The notes beneath the pieces were generated by a model, which ran no database searches, had not been told where the DNA came from, and worked only from the letters and a program-made list of their open reading frames with translations. A stretch of DNA of 64,000 nt from NCBI GenBank assembly GCA_039029195.1, contig JBCCGR010000021.1:1-64000 (forward strand). The letters are read 5' to 3'. Below, one piece after another: positions 45,965 to 52,731 of the stretch; positions within the stretch are counted from its first letter, which is position 1, and the number at the start of each line of letters is the position of its first letter. This stretch comes from JBCCGR01 sp039029195. Its GTDB lineage: Bacteria; Pseudomonadota; Alphaproteobacteria; Rhizobiales; Rhizobiaceae. Position numbers and translations under genes: made by a program.

Positions 45965-46378
45965 TCAGATCTCATCCTTTGCGGGTTTTGATCTGCGTTC
46001 GAGCTGGCGCTTGTAATACACTGAAAAGACGGCGTGCCATTCCTCGTCATCCAGTGTTCTCTTTTGCTCCTCTTCATATCGGCGAACGTAGTCGGCGGCT
46101 ATTTCTGCCGCCTCAAGTTCGGCGTTCCCCTGCTCACTCAACCGAGGATCCTTGCCAAACATGATCCATTCGCGGGGTCTGCCAATCATGCGGGAAAGGA
46201 CAATTAGCCGCTGACCGGTTGGGGAATTCCGCCCCTTTTCCCAGCCAGACACAGCGCCGCGTGTCACTTCACACGCATCGGCGATTTGCTGTTGTGTCAA
46301 TCCAGCCGCTTCGCGGGCCTCGCGAATCCGAATGCCGCGTTCTATCGCGTCGGCTTTTTCATCGTCATCTTCGACCAT
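45965..46378 (-). CDS. Phage repressor, XRE-type helix-turn-helix
   Basis: A 137-residue DNA-binding protein starting MVEDDDEKADAIERG. The helix-turn-helix is IREAREAAGLTQQQIADACE plus TRGAVSGWEKGRNSPTGQ. The C-terminal half is short, helical and lacks a LexA-type peptidase motif (no Ala/Cys-Gly cleavage site or Ser/Lys dyad seen), so induction would not be by self-cleavage. It diverges from the Cro-like gene with a perfect palindrome at 46402 between them. The open frame continues far upstream, but that part is antisense to other genes. Confidence 0.85.
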   Translation of the reverse strand: MVEDDDEKADAIERGIRIREAREAAGLTQQQIADACEVTRGAVSGWEKGRNSPTGQRLIVLSRMIGRPREWIMFGKDPRLSEQGNAELEAAEIAADYVRRYEEEQKRTLDDEEWHAVFSVYYKRQLERRSKPAKDEI

Positions 46379-46401
46379 CCAGCCATTGTAAACAGGAAAA
46401 C

Positions 46402-46418
46402 TATCGGTCGCACCGATA
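46402..46418. promoter_or_regulatory. Operator candidate, perfect 7-3-7 palindrome
   Basis: TATCGGTCGCACCGATA is fully symmetric around a three-base centre and lies 24 bases before the repressor start, between the divergent repressor and Cro-like genes. The position and symmetry suit autoregulation by an XRE-type repressor. Confidence 0.6.
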
Positions 46419-46434
46419 TTATCTCTAGACCAAA

Positions 46435-46453
46435 GTTTAGTTTTAGTATACAT
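46435..46453 (-). promoter_or_regulatory. 19-base repeat, copy 2 (operator/promoter candidate)
   Basis: Exact inverted copy of the 44410-44428 sequence. Relative to the leftward repressor gene it has the same orientation and similar distance (about 57 bases to the ATG) as copy 1 has to its downstream gene. It also lies 33 bases before the rightward Cro-like gene. Confidence 0.5.
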
Positions 46454-46486
46454 GAGCATCCCCATGAAGATGGACGGGTGAACGTT

Positions 46487-46753
46487 ATGGCGACCGCCGC
46501 AGAAGGATTTGACCGGGCAATTGAGAGCGTGAAGACGCAAGCTGAACTGGCCAAACGGCTTGGATTGACCCGAGCTGCAATAACCCGATGGGAGCGTTCT
46601 ATTCCGGTCTCGCGCGTGGTGGCCGTCTCTGAAGTGACCGAATTGCCCGTGTGGGTCTTGCGGCCCGACGTGTTTCCTCAGCCTGAAGGCGCCACCCCCT
46701 CCGATCGCACGTTGAGCGAAGCGAATCGCAAGATCGGAGGCAAAGAAGCATGA
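46487..46753 (+). CDS. Cro/YdaS-like helix-turn-helix protein
   Basis: Eighty-eight residues with one small helix-turn-helix (VKTQAELAKRLGLTRAAITR). It is first gene of the rightward operon, opposite the repressor, the position of Cro. The C-terminal SDRTLSEANRKIGG is encoded by palindromic element D. The ATG at 46487 is used; a GTG three codons earlier is possible. The stop overlaps the next start (ATGA). Confidence 0.8.
   Translation: MATAAEGFDRAIESVKTQAELAKRLGLTRAAITRWERSIPVSRVVAVSEVTELPVWVLRPDVFPQPEGATPSDRTLSEANRKIGGKEA
46698..46740 (+). repeat. Palindromic element D
   Basis: Outer stem CCTCCGATC/GATCGGAGG (9 pairs). GCACGT, inner TGAGC-GAA-GCGAA, then TCGCAA. It encodes the tail of the Cro-like protein, and the GGAGG in its 3' arm lies nine bases before the next ATG. 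Confidence 0.85.
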
Positions 46754-46989
46754 TCGCGCAGATGTTCCTAGCCGGGGTCGCGATGTTTGTTGCCGGGCTT
46801 TTGTGGTTCGGCCATTTGCGCGACCGGCGCCCCAAATGGGCGCGCGATCTGGATGTGGCCGATCCAACACCCTTGTGGACCCAACTCGCCACCATATTGG
46901 TGTGGGTCGGGCTTGGGCTTGCTGCCGGAACCGGCGCGGCATTGGCCTATCAGTGTTTTGCGGGAGAACCATCATGGCTCCCGATGTAA
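46750..46989 (+). CDS. Small membrane protein
   Basis: Seventy-nine residues with two membrane helices (MIAQMFLAGVAMFVAGLLWF and LATILVWVGLGLAAGTGAAL) joined by a charged linker (HLRDRRPKWARD). Its start overlaps the Cro-like stop and its end overlaps the next small gene by 16 bases. No family recognised. Confidence 0.65.
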   Translation: MIAQMFLAGVAMFVAGLLWFGHLRDRRPKWARDLDVADPTPLWTQLATILVWVGLGLAAGTGAALAYQCFAGEPSWLPM

Positions 46990-47084
46990 GCGGCCACAAA
47001 TCCCGTGTCACGGTGACAGAATTCGAAATCGTCACCATAACTCATGGTTGTGGCGGGTTCATTCGCGTGCGGGGGTGCCGCTGA
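46974..47084 (+). CDS. 36-residue phage microprotein
   Basis: ATG at 46974 with GGGAG seven bases upstream opens a 36-codon frame (MAPDVSGHKSRVTVTEFEIV...GGFIRVRGCR). Its TGA shares a base with the next ATG (TGATG), so it fits the coupled pattern of the operon. The beta-like sequence VTVTEFEIVTITHGCGGFI gives no functional clue. Confidence 0.5.
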   Translation: MAPDVSGHKSRVTVTEFEIVTITHGCGGFIRVRGCR

Positions 47085-47626
47085 TGGACCGCGCCTTGCC
47101 CCGCCGCGACTATTACGCGCTCAAGGCCGCGACCCGGCATTTGATGGATCAGGCGGGTGGCGCGCGACTGGCGGAGCAGGTGACCGACAAAAGCCACAAC
47201 ACGCTGTGGCGCTATGGGTCGCTTGAACACATGGACCGTTACATCCCGGTTGATGTGGTGGCGGATCTGGAAGAGGGGCTGCCGCACCCGATCATCACGC
47301 AAGCTCTGGCGGAACTGGCCGGCTACACGCTGGTGAAGGTGCCCGCGCCGGATGCGCCAGCAGATCTGAAAACCGCGCAGGCCGACACGGTGGAACGCTG
47401 CGGTGCGTTTTTAACCTCGCTCTCCCATTCGCTGACCAGCGGCCCGCTTTCGGATCCGCAAAAGGCGCATCTGCGCAAGGAATGTCTTGCCTCAATCGCC
47501 GCGCTGGCCGGCCTGTGCGCCGGGCTGGATGGGGGGGCATCTCTGTCGAAATCTTGCGAGGGGCGAAGCCCCACGTGCGATTTCGATGGGATCAATACGG
47601 CGCGTCAGGAAGGGGGTGGCGCATGA
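47084..47626 (+). CDS. Phage CII-like regulatory protein candidate
   Basis: A 180-residue protein beginning MDRALPRRDYYALKAATRHL. The N-terminal 70 residues (LMDQAGGARLAEQVTDKSHN, then LWRYGSLEHMDRYIPVDVVA) look like the helix-turn-helix of phage CII-type regulators. The C-terminal residues SKSCEGRSPTCDFDG are encoded by palindromic element E. Assignment rests on position and this helical pattern. The start overlaps the microprotein stop. Confidence 0.6.
   Translation: MDRALPRRDYYALKAATRHLMDQAGGARLAEQVTDKSHNTLWRYGSLEHMDRYIPVDVVADLEEGLPHPIITQALAELAGYTLVKVPAPDAPADLKTAQADTVERCGAFLTSLSHSLTSGPLSDPQKAHLRKECLASIAALAGLCAGLDGGASLSKSCEGRSPTCDFDGINTARQEGGGA
47546..47586 (-). repeat. Palindromic element E (reverse orientation)
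   Basis: Outer stem TCGAAATC/GATTTCGA (8 pairs). On the plus strand TTGCGA, perfect inner stem GGGGC-GAA-GCCCC, then ACGTGC. It is the reverse complement of the usual order relative to transcription and lies inside the C-terminal coding region. Confidence 0.85.
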
Positions 47627-47997
47627 ACACCTACGAAGTTCTGACACCCAAGGGCAGCATGGTTTATGCCGCCAGAACCGCCAGCAAGGCCCGCTATCGC
47701 GCGTTTCTTGAATATAGCAGTGTGTTCGAAAGCCGGTTCGGCGATTTCGTCAAACTGGTTTCGGTGCGCAAATGCCCTGTGCCGAAAAATGACGGCTATG
47801 CCTATGTGCGCCGCGCGTACGGCGTTGAGATTGCCGTGGGTCATCGGGTTCGCATTATCAATGAAGGTAACCTGACCGGCACCGAAGGGGTGGTGGTCTA
47901 TCCCGGCCAGACATCCGCTTACGTGGCAATTGCCATCGATGGGCGAGACGACCCCGCGCGCGTGCACCCGATGAGTGTTGAGCGGGTGGCGGCATGA
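47623..47997 (+). CDS. Phage hypothetical protein with KOW-like segment
   Basis: A 124-residue protein. The N-terminal half is EVLTPKGSMVYAARTASKAR, and the C-terminal part VGHRVRIINEGNLTGTEGVV resembles a small SH3/KOW-type barrel. No function assigned. It overlaps both neighbours by four bases. Confidence 0.6.
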   Translation: MNTYEVLTPKGSMVYAARTASKARYRAFLEYSSVFESRFGDFVKLVSVRKCPVPKNDGYAYVRRAYGVEIAVGHRVRIINEGNLTGTEGVVVYPGQTSAYVAIAIDGRDDPARVHPMSVERVAA

Positions 47998-48185
47998 ATG
48001 ATTTCATCGACATTCGCGCCGAGATCACTGGCGAAATCAACACCATTTTTGATCATCATCCGCGTGGCGGCGAGATGGCAGCGCTGCATGATCTCTGGTT
48101 GCGGTGCGACGGCGAAGAGCAGGAAGCCTTTGCCCAGATCATGATTTCCATTGTGGTCTCCATGCGCGCGCGGAGTGGGCAATGA
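47994..48185 (+). CDS. Small phage protein, unknown
   Basis: Sixty-three residues, acidic and helical (MNDFIDIRAEITGEINTIFD, then EEQEAFAQIMISIVVSMRAR). It overlaps both neighbours by four bases. Family not recognised. Confidence 0.6.
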   Translation: MNDFIDIRAEITGEINTIFDHHPRGGEMAALHDLWLRCDGEEQEAFAQIMISIVVSMRARSGQ

Positions 48186-48868
48186 AGGTTCTGGTCGCCT
48201 GCGAATGCTCTGGAATTGTCCGCAACGCGTTTTTGGCAAGGGGGCATGATGCATGGTCGTGTGATCTGCTGCCGGCGCAGGATCAGACCAACCGCCACAT
48301 TCAGGGCGATGTGCGTGACATTCTGGGAGACGGTTGGGATCTGCTGATTGTCGCCCATCCGCCCTGCACGCGCCTGTGCCGCTCGGGTCGCCGCTGGCTT
48401 TCCGGCCCCGGCCACATGACGCCACCCAAAAAACTGCCAAGGGGCCGAACGTGGGAAAGCATGATTGCCGAATTTGAGGCCGGTTTAGAGCTGTTCCTTG
48501 ATTGCTGGCGCGCACCGGTCGAGCGCATCGCGGTTGAAAATCCGGAGATGCATGACATTGCGCGGTCCAGAATGCCAGCGGATGTGCCCGTTCCGCACAT
48601 GGTGCAACCCTTCTGGTTTGGCCATCCCGAGTTTAAGAACACCGGCTGGTATCTGAAGAACCTGTCTCCGCTGAAAGAAACCAATCGCCTGCCCGAACCG
48701 GAAAGAGGTTCTGATGATTGGAAAGCCTGGAACCGCGTGTGGCGCATGCCGCCGGGTGAAGGGCGAGGGCAGGCCCGCAGCCGGTTTTTTCCCGGCATGG
48801 CCGACGCCATGGCCGAACAATGGGGCGAGATGCCTGCCCAAGCGCAAGATTTGGGGCATCAGGCATGA
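48182..48868 (+). CDS. DNA methyltransferase-like protein (PC motif)
   Basis: A 228-residue protein with a Rossmann N-terminus (MKVLVACECSGIVRNAFLAR) and IVAHPPCTRLCRSGRRWL, which resembles the catalytic PC motif of C5-cytosine methyltransferases. The middle ERIAVENPEMHDIARSRM resembles the ENP (ENV-like) motif IV. The target-recognition domain is short. Phages often carry such proteins; methylation target and activity are uncertain. The C-terminal QAQDLGHQA comes from truncated element B. Confidence 0.72.
   Translation: MKVLVACECSGIVRNAFLARGHDAWSCDLLPAQDQTNRHIQGDVRDILGDGWDLLIVAHPPCTRLCRSGRRWLSGPGHMTPPKKLPRGRTWESMIAEFEAGLELFLDCWRAPVERIAVENPEMHDIARSRMPADVPVPHMVQPFWFGHPEFKNTGWYLKNLSPLKETNRLPEPERGSDDWKAWNRVWRMPPGEGRGQARSRFFPGMADAMAEQWGEMPAQAQDLGHQA
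48835..48860 (+). repeat. Truncated palindromic element B
   Basis: It retains GCGCAAGATTTGGGGCATCA, the right half of the family, with an imperfect left arm TGCCCAA (48835-48841). The GCACGT half and inner stem are missing. It supplies the upstream tail and GGGG eight bases before the next ATG. Confidence 0.6.
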
Positions 48869-50514
48869 CCGCGACATCCTTCCTTGATGGCAAGGTTGTG
48901 CTTCATCCCGGCGATTGTCTGGAGGTGTTGGCCCAACTGGATGAAAACAGTGTGGACACGGTGATCACCGATCCGCCCTATCATTTTCAGACCATTGTGC
49001 AGCGCTTTGGCAAAGAGGGCAGCGCGGCAGCCAAACAACCAGCCAACGGCACGGGAGTCTATGCCCGCGCCAGCGCAGGCTTCATGGGCAAGGAATGGGA
49101 CGGTGGCGACATCGCCTTTCGGCCCGAGACCTGGGCGGCGGTGATGCGGGTTTTGAAACCCGGCGGGCATCTGGCGGCGTTTTCCGCGCCGAAATGCGTG
49201 CACAAAATGGCCATGGCGATTGAGCTGGCCGGATTTGAGGTGCGCGACCGGATTGTCAATCTGATTGACCCCGACCCGCGCATGGCGGCTTTTTTGGAAA
49301 GTCTGAGCCCTGCCCAGGCCGATGCGCTGTTTCGGTTGCTGGATCAGTTTGGGCCTTTGGGCGAGGCGTTCTGGACGTTTGGCACGGGCTTTCCGAAGAA
49401 CCAAAACATTTCGAAGGCAATCGACAAATTGCGGTTGAATTCGCTCACGGCAGGCGCTGACGCGCCGCCTGCGCGGGCGCGACCTGACCGGTCGGCGACC
49501 TCTTCGGTCGCTGATACGGACAGCCTGGAGGGATCTTCCCGAATTGATCCAGACAGATCGCACGTTGAGCGCAGCGAAGCGCAAGATCTGGCTCACAAAT
49601 GGAATGGCTGGGGCGATGCGCTGAAACCCGCCTATGAGCCGATTGTTATTGCCCGCAAGCCGGTGGCCGAGAGAAGCGTTGCCCGGCAGGTGCTCAAAAC
49701 CGGCACCGGGGCCATCAATGTGGGCGGGTGTGCGGTTGGTGATGAGGTGCTGCCGAGCCAGACTGCAGGCGAAGCACGGTTGGGAACGTTTGAACGCAAG
49801 AACATGGTGACCCCAGAACGGATGGGTCGCTTCCCCGCCAACCTCACCCATGATGGCAGTGATGCTGCTGTGGCCGGGTTTCCGAATTCCAACGGCCAGC
49901 ACGGCGAAGTGACAGGGGCTGAGCCGAGCAGCAAATTTTCCAGAACGGTTTACGGCAAGATAGGCCGCAAGGCGTCCGGCCCGCCGCGTGGCGATTTCGG
50001 ATCGGCATCAAGGTTTTTCTATTGTGGCAAGGCCGATGCCAGCGACCGGCTGGGATCCAAGCACCCGACCGTAAAACCGCAACAGCTCATGCGGTGGCTC
50101 GTGAAAATGTTGACCCCGCCCGGCGGCACCATTTTAGACCCGTTTGCGGGCACGGGCTCCACCGGTGAGGCGGCGTATCGCGAAGGCTTTAAAGCCATTC
50201 TGATTGAGCGTGAGGCTGAGTATCAGGCCGACATCGCCAACCGCATGAAGCTCGCCACCGCAGGTCGCACCTTTCGCAAGATGGCGGCGAGCAAGACGAA
50301 AGAACCACCGCCCCTGCCGATGTTTGAGGATCTTGCTTTTCCCTCACGCCAGACGCCGGAGGCGTCGGCTGCGGGTGCGCGGGCGAATATTCCATCCCGG
50401 TCTTGCGCGACGCCTGACGACGACACGTGCGACCGGGATCGTCGCCCGGACGGCTCTTCGCCGTCTGGGAGCGATGCGGCCGGCTATGAGCCTGATCCGG
50501 AGCATCAAAAATGA
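48865..50514 (+). CDS. Beta-class N4/N6 DNA methyltransferase
   Basis: A 549-residue modification methylase with motif IV first (TDPPYH, Asp36), motif I near the C-terminus (DPFAGTGSTGEAAYREGF) and HPTVKPQQLMRWLVKML between. This is the CcrM/HinfI order. Two stretches look inserted: about residues 193-245 and the last 60 residues. Both are Pro/Ser/Arg-rich and consist of consecutive palindromic repeats. No restriction gene is near, so it is a solitary phage methylase. The target is unknown. Confidence 0.88.
   Translation: MTATSFLDGKVVLHPGDCLEVLAQLDENSVDTVITDPPYHFQTIVQRFGKEGSAAAKQPANGTGVYARASAGFMGKEWDGGDIAFRPETWAAVMRVLKPGGHLAAFSAPKCVHKMAMAIELAGFEVRDRIVNLIDPDPRMAAFLESLSPAQADALFRLLDQFGPLGEAFWTFGTGFPKNQNISKAIDKLRLNSLTAGADAPPARARPDRSATSSVADTDSLEGSSRIDPDRSHVERSEAQDLAHKWNGWGDALKPAYEPIVIARKPVAERSVARQVLKTGTGAINVGGCAVGDEVLPSQTAGEARLGTFERKNMVTPERMGRFPANLTHDGSDAAVAGFPNSNGQHGEVTGAEPSSKFSRTVYGKIGRKASGPPRGDFGSASRFFYCGKADASDRLGSKHPTVKPQQLMRWLVKMLTPPGGTILDPFAGTGSTGEAAYREGFKAILIEREAEYQADIANRMKLATAGRTFRKMAASKTKEPPPLPMFEDLAFPSRQTPEASAAGARANIPSRSCATPDDDTCDRDRRPDGSSPSGSDAAGYEPDPEHQK
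49450..49472. repeat. Hairpin in methyltransferase insert (first block)
   Basis: GCAGGCG (49450-49456) pairs with CGCCTGC (49466-49472); an alternative inner stem is GGCGC-TGAC-GCGCC. It is the first of three adjacent palindromes in this coding region. Confidence 0.65.
49492..49514. repeat. TCTTC-loop hairpin, copy 1
   Basis: TCGGCGACC-TCTTC-GGTCGCTGA forms nine pairs with one G-T. A second hairpin with the same TCTTC loop is at 50445. Confidence 0.65.
49554..49590 (+). repeat. Palindromic element G
   Basis: Outer stem CAGATC/GATCTG (6 pairs), GCACGT, inner TGAGC-GCA-GCGAA, then GCGCAA. It lies in the interior of the methyltransferase gene and encodes SHVERSEAQDL. Confidence 0.85.
50352..50366. 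repeat. Hairpin in methyltransferase tail (second block)
   Basis: GACGCC-GGA-GGCGTC, six perfect pairs with a triloop. The following TGCG...GCGCGGGCG resembles the sequence after the 49450 hairpin, suggesting that both blocks derive from a common composite. Confidence 0.6.
50394..50439 (-). repeat. Palindromic element J (reverse orientation)
   Basis: Outer stem ATCCCGGTC/GACCGGGAT (9 perfect pairs). On the plus strand TTGCGC, an imperfect inner stem, then ACGTGC. It lies in the methyltransferase C-terminal tail. Confidence 0.8.
50445..50469. repeat. TCTTC-loop hairpin, copy 2
   Basis: CCCGGACGGC-TCTTC-GCCGTCTGGG, ten pairs with one G-T, six bases after element J. Confidence 0.65.
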
Positions 50515-50525
50515 ACCTCCGGATC
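50494..50525. repeat. Palindrome K spanning a start codon
   Basis: GATCCGGAG (50494-50502) pairs exactly with CTCCGGATC (50517-50525). The left arm holds the GGAG ribosome-binding site and the loop holds the ATG of the next gene (50511). The bases GGAGCATCAAAAATGA are shared with the junction after element A. Confidence 0.7.
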
Positions 50526-50825
50526 TACAAGAAAAAGGCCAAGCGTGCCCGGCAGATTTTGCAGGCGCGATACGGTTTTCGCGACGATGAATTTTACATC
50601 ACAAGATGCCGGGAAGACGTCACGCTAGATGATTTTTCTGGTCTGGATAAGGGGATCGCGGGGCGCGGGTTCTTTGCGCCCTTGAAGGGCACGCCAACCG
50701 CTATCAGCGGCTGCTATTGGACCAATGACACCGATGTCCAGTGCTGCCTTTGGGTTCTTTCAGAATGCCAGTTTTGGGATGTGTCCGAGCGCACGTTGAA
50801 CCGTCGTTGGGAGCAACAAAAATGA
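50511..50825 (+). CDS. Small phage protein, unknown
   Basis: A 104-residue basic protein (MNLRIYKKKAKRARQILQAR...) with a C-terminal aromatic/cysteine-rich part (SGCYWTNDTDVQCCLWVLSE). It overlaps both neighbours by four bases. Its ribosome-binding site and start codon sit in palindrome K. Confidence 0.65.
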   Translation: MNLRIYKKKAKRARQILQARYGFRDDEFYITRCREDVTLDDFSGLDKGIAGRGFFAPLKGTPTAISGCYWTNDTDVQCCLWVLSECQFWDVSERTLNRRWEQQK

Positions 50826-51190
50826 TCCCGCGCAACACCCGAAACGCCCGAAACATATTGGCGCTGTTCGTGCTGGCGCGGGTGATGTTTTGCGATGCGC
50901 GCGGCACGGCCCAACGCAGCAAGCGGACCCCGAAAGGCATGGTCGCGCGCGATATGGGTGTGCGCGTGGGCGATGTTGAGGGGCTGTGCGAACGCAAACC
51001 GCAATGCCGCGACGTGACCAGCCGGGCGCTGATCTATTGCGGGCTTCACGACACATGGGTGGGGGAAAAGCTGTTGAGCGCGGCAACAGTCAATGACAGC
51101 CGCACTGATAGCCCGAAATCGCACGTGGCGGGAACCGCCTCGCAAGATTTCGGCAGAAATGCATCTGCCGTGAGCGAGGCAAAACCATGA
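50822..51190 (+). CDS. Small phage protein, unknown
   Basis: A 122-residue basic protein. The N-terminal MIPRNTRNARNILALFVLAR is hydrophobic-basic, and cysteines occur in GLCERKPQCRDV. The tail SHVAGTASQDFGRNASAVSE is encoded by element F and a second small palindrome. Family unknown. Confidence 0.6.
   Translation: MIPRNTRNARNILALFVLARVMFCDARGTAQRSKRTPKGMVARDMGVRVGDVEGLCERKPQCRDVTSRALIYCGLHDTWVGEKLLSAATVNDSRTDSPKSHVAGTASQDFGRNASAVSEAKP
51113..51153 (+). repeat. Palindromic element F
   Basis: Outer stem CCGAAATC/GATTTCGG (8 pairs), GCACGT, perfect inner stem GGCGG-GAA-CCGCC, then TCGCAA. A further seven-pair hairpin CGGCAGA/TCTGCCG (51151-51170) shares its last three bases. Confidence 0.85.
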
Positions 51191-51501
51191 CGCTTGACCT
51201 CGAACGATTTGGCTATGTGGTCCGCGCCAAGCGCGAGGCACTGGATTTGACGGTGCGCCAGCTTGCCTGCCTGGCCGGTGTTTCCACCCGCCAGATTTCA
51301 TTCGCAGAAAACGGCAGATCGATCAGCGCCGGAGGCACGTGGATGCTCGCCCGCGCATTGAGAATTGACCTTGATGAGATGATGAGCACCGCCGCCCGCG
51401 AGCGGCTGATCAATATCGACCGCGTTTATGAACGTGAAGAAAATCAGGGTGTTACACCGCCCGTTTCCCGTGAAACTGTAGAGGAGTTTCAAGATGCTTG
51501 A
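51187..51501 (+). CDS. XRE-type transcriptional regulator
   Basis: A 104-residue protein with an XRE helix-turn-helix: GYVVRAKREALDLTVRQLAC, then LAGVSTRQISFAENGRS. It acts as a DNA-binding regulator of unknown target, directly upstream of the GcrA-like gene and overlapping it by eight bases. Confidence 0.82.
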   Translation: MTLDLERFGYVVRAKREALDLTVRQLACLAGVSTRQISFAENGRSISAGGTWMLARALRIDLDEMMSTAARERLINIDRVYEREENQGVTPPVSRETVEEFQDA

Positions 51502-52246
51502 CCGACCGCATTTTCAAAAAGGCTGGGATGCCCTGTCGAAACGGCGGCGGCTGATTTTGATCGCGCCCTACGCCAACGGCAAAAACAGCGCGGCGCGGAT
51601 CTGCGAGCTCATCCGGACAAACCACGGCATTGACCTGACCCGCAACCAGGTGATCGGCGTTTGCGAGCGGCATCGACTGCCGATTGCCGGGCGAGGCGCA
51701 CCGGGCAGCCAGCGCGCCACGCAATCTCTTTCACCGCCTGCCGAACCGGGTCGACATCTGGTGCCATGGAAGAGTGTGGACGATGCGCAGCGCATGTCGT
51801 TGGTCATGACGCTGGTGCGGGAGGGGCTGGGCGTGAGAGCGATTGCCCGTGGTCTGCAGGAGCGCTTTGGCGTGGAAGCGACCGAGAGTGCCGTGCGCTG
51901 TTTTTGCAAGGCGCGCAACATCAACCCGACCCGCGAACGGTGTGGGGCCAAGCGGAAGCTGCCGGCCAAGATCGCCCGCCTGCCGGAAAGCGACTTTTCA
52001 CCCATTGCGCCGGTTCTTGATGGCCATGCGCAAGCGATGATTGACGCCAGACCGTTTGCACCCACGCGCTTTTCCGGTGCGCCACGGGCTGTTCTGGAAG
52101 CCCAACCCCACACCTGCCGCTGGCCGACCGGCGACCCGTCGGGGCCTGATTTTTCCTTCTGCGGCAAGCCGACCCAACCCGGCAAAAGCTACTGCGCGGG
52201 GTGTAGGTCTGTCGCCGGGAGATCTGCGGAAAGACAGGAGAACTGA
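51494..52246 (+). CDS. GcrA family cell-cycle regulator homologue
   Basis: A 250-residue protein. Its C-terminus, TCRWPTGDPSGPDFSFCGKP followed by GKSYCAGC, is the characteristic GcrA ending. An N-terminal helix-turn-helix ends in NQVIGVCERHRL (compare NAVIGKVHRLGL of GcrA), and a second HTH-like segment lies at about 98-145 (GLGVRAIARGLQERFGVEAT). GcrA binds sigma-70 and promoters with methylated GANTC sites. The host encodes CcrM at 14877, so the phage may use host methylation state to time expression. Confidence 0.82.
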   Translation: MLDRPHFQKGWDALSKRRRLILIAPYANGKNSAARICELIRTNHGIDLTRNQVIGVCERHRLPIAGRGAPGSQRATQSLSPPAEPGRHLVPWKSVDDAQRMSLVMTLVREGLGVRAIARGLQERFGVEATESAVRCFCKARNINPTRERCGAKRKLPAKIARLPESDFSPIAPVLDGHAQAMIDARPFAPTRFSGAPRAVLEAQPHTCRWPTGDPSGPDFSFCGKPTQPGKSYCAGCRSVAGRSAERQEN

Positions 52247-52248
52247 TC

Positions 52249-52731
52249 ATGCAAGACGAATTCAAAACCAAACATCCGGCGGGCGATCCCGGCTGGTGGT
52301 GGGCCGCCCAGATTGACGATGAAGCGTGGAGCGGGCCGTTCGCTAAAGAGGCCGAGGCGGTGGATGACTGGTGGAAGAAAGAGGGGAAAGACGAGGCATA
52401 CCCCAACTATCTCGTTGCCGGTGCACAGGATCGAAAAGCGAGCCCGGACATCGCGCCTGACCCGGTTTTGACCGCTGAAGAATTCAAAGCGGGCCATGAT
52501 GCGATTTCGGAATTTCGCAGGCCTGCGATCTCAACGGACATTTTTCAGTTTGATCGTGTGCTTGAAGAGCTTGAAGACCAGAATTGTGAGGCGGTCTGGG
52601 ATGGGTGCGAGCCGGTGTGGCCGAAGGGCGAGACTGCTCGCGAACTGGAAAAGATGCTCGCGGACGCGCTCTATCGCTGGATGGAGAAACACAGCCTGTG
52701 GGGCGAGTTTCGCGGACTAGAGGGGGTGTGA
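52249..52731 (+). CDS. Phage hypothetical protein
   Basis: A 160-residue acidic, tryptophan-rich protein (GDPGWWWAAQIDDEAWSGPF). No recognised domain. It starts two bases after the GcrA-like stop, and its TGA shares a base with the next ATG. Confidence 0.65.
   Translation: MQDEFKTKHPAGDPGWWWAAQIDDEAWSGPFAKEAEAVDDWWKKEGKDEAYPNYLVAGAQDRKASPDIAPDPVLTAEEFKAGHDAISEFRRPAISTDIFQFDRVLEELEDQNCEAVWDGCEPVWPKGETARELEKMLADALYRWMEKHSLWGEFRGLEGV

Noticed and set aside
46379..47038. Long N-terminal extension of the repressor frame
   Set aside because: Antisense to the Cro-like and membrane protein genes; the helix-turn-helix protein begins at MVEDDDEK. A start at 46453 (MYTKTK) has a fair ribosome-binding site and cannot be fully excluded.
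48859..49902. 347-codon minus-strand frame
   Set aside because: Antisense to the beta-class methyltransferase, whose catalytic motifs are clear.
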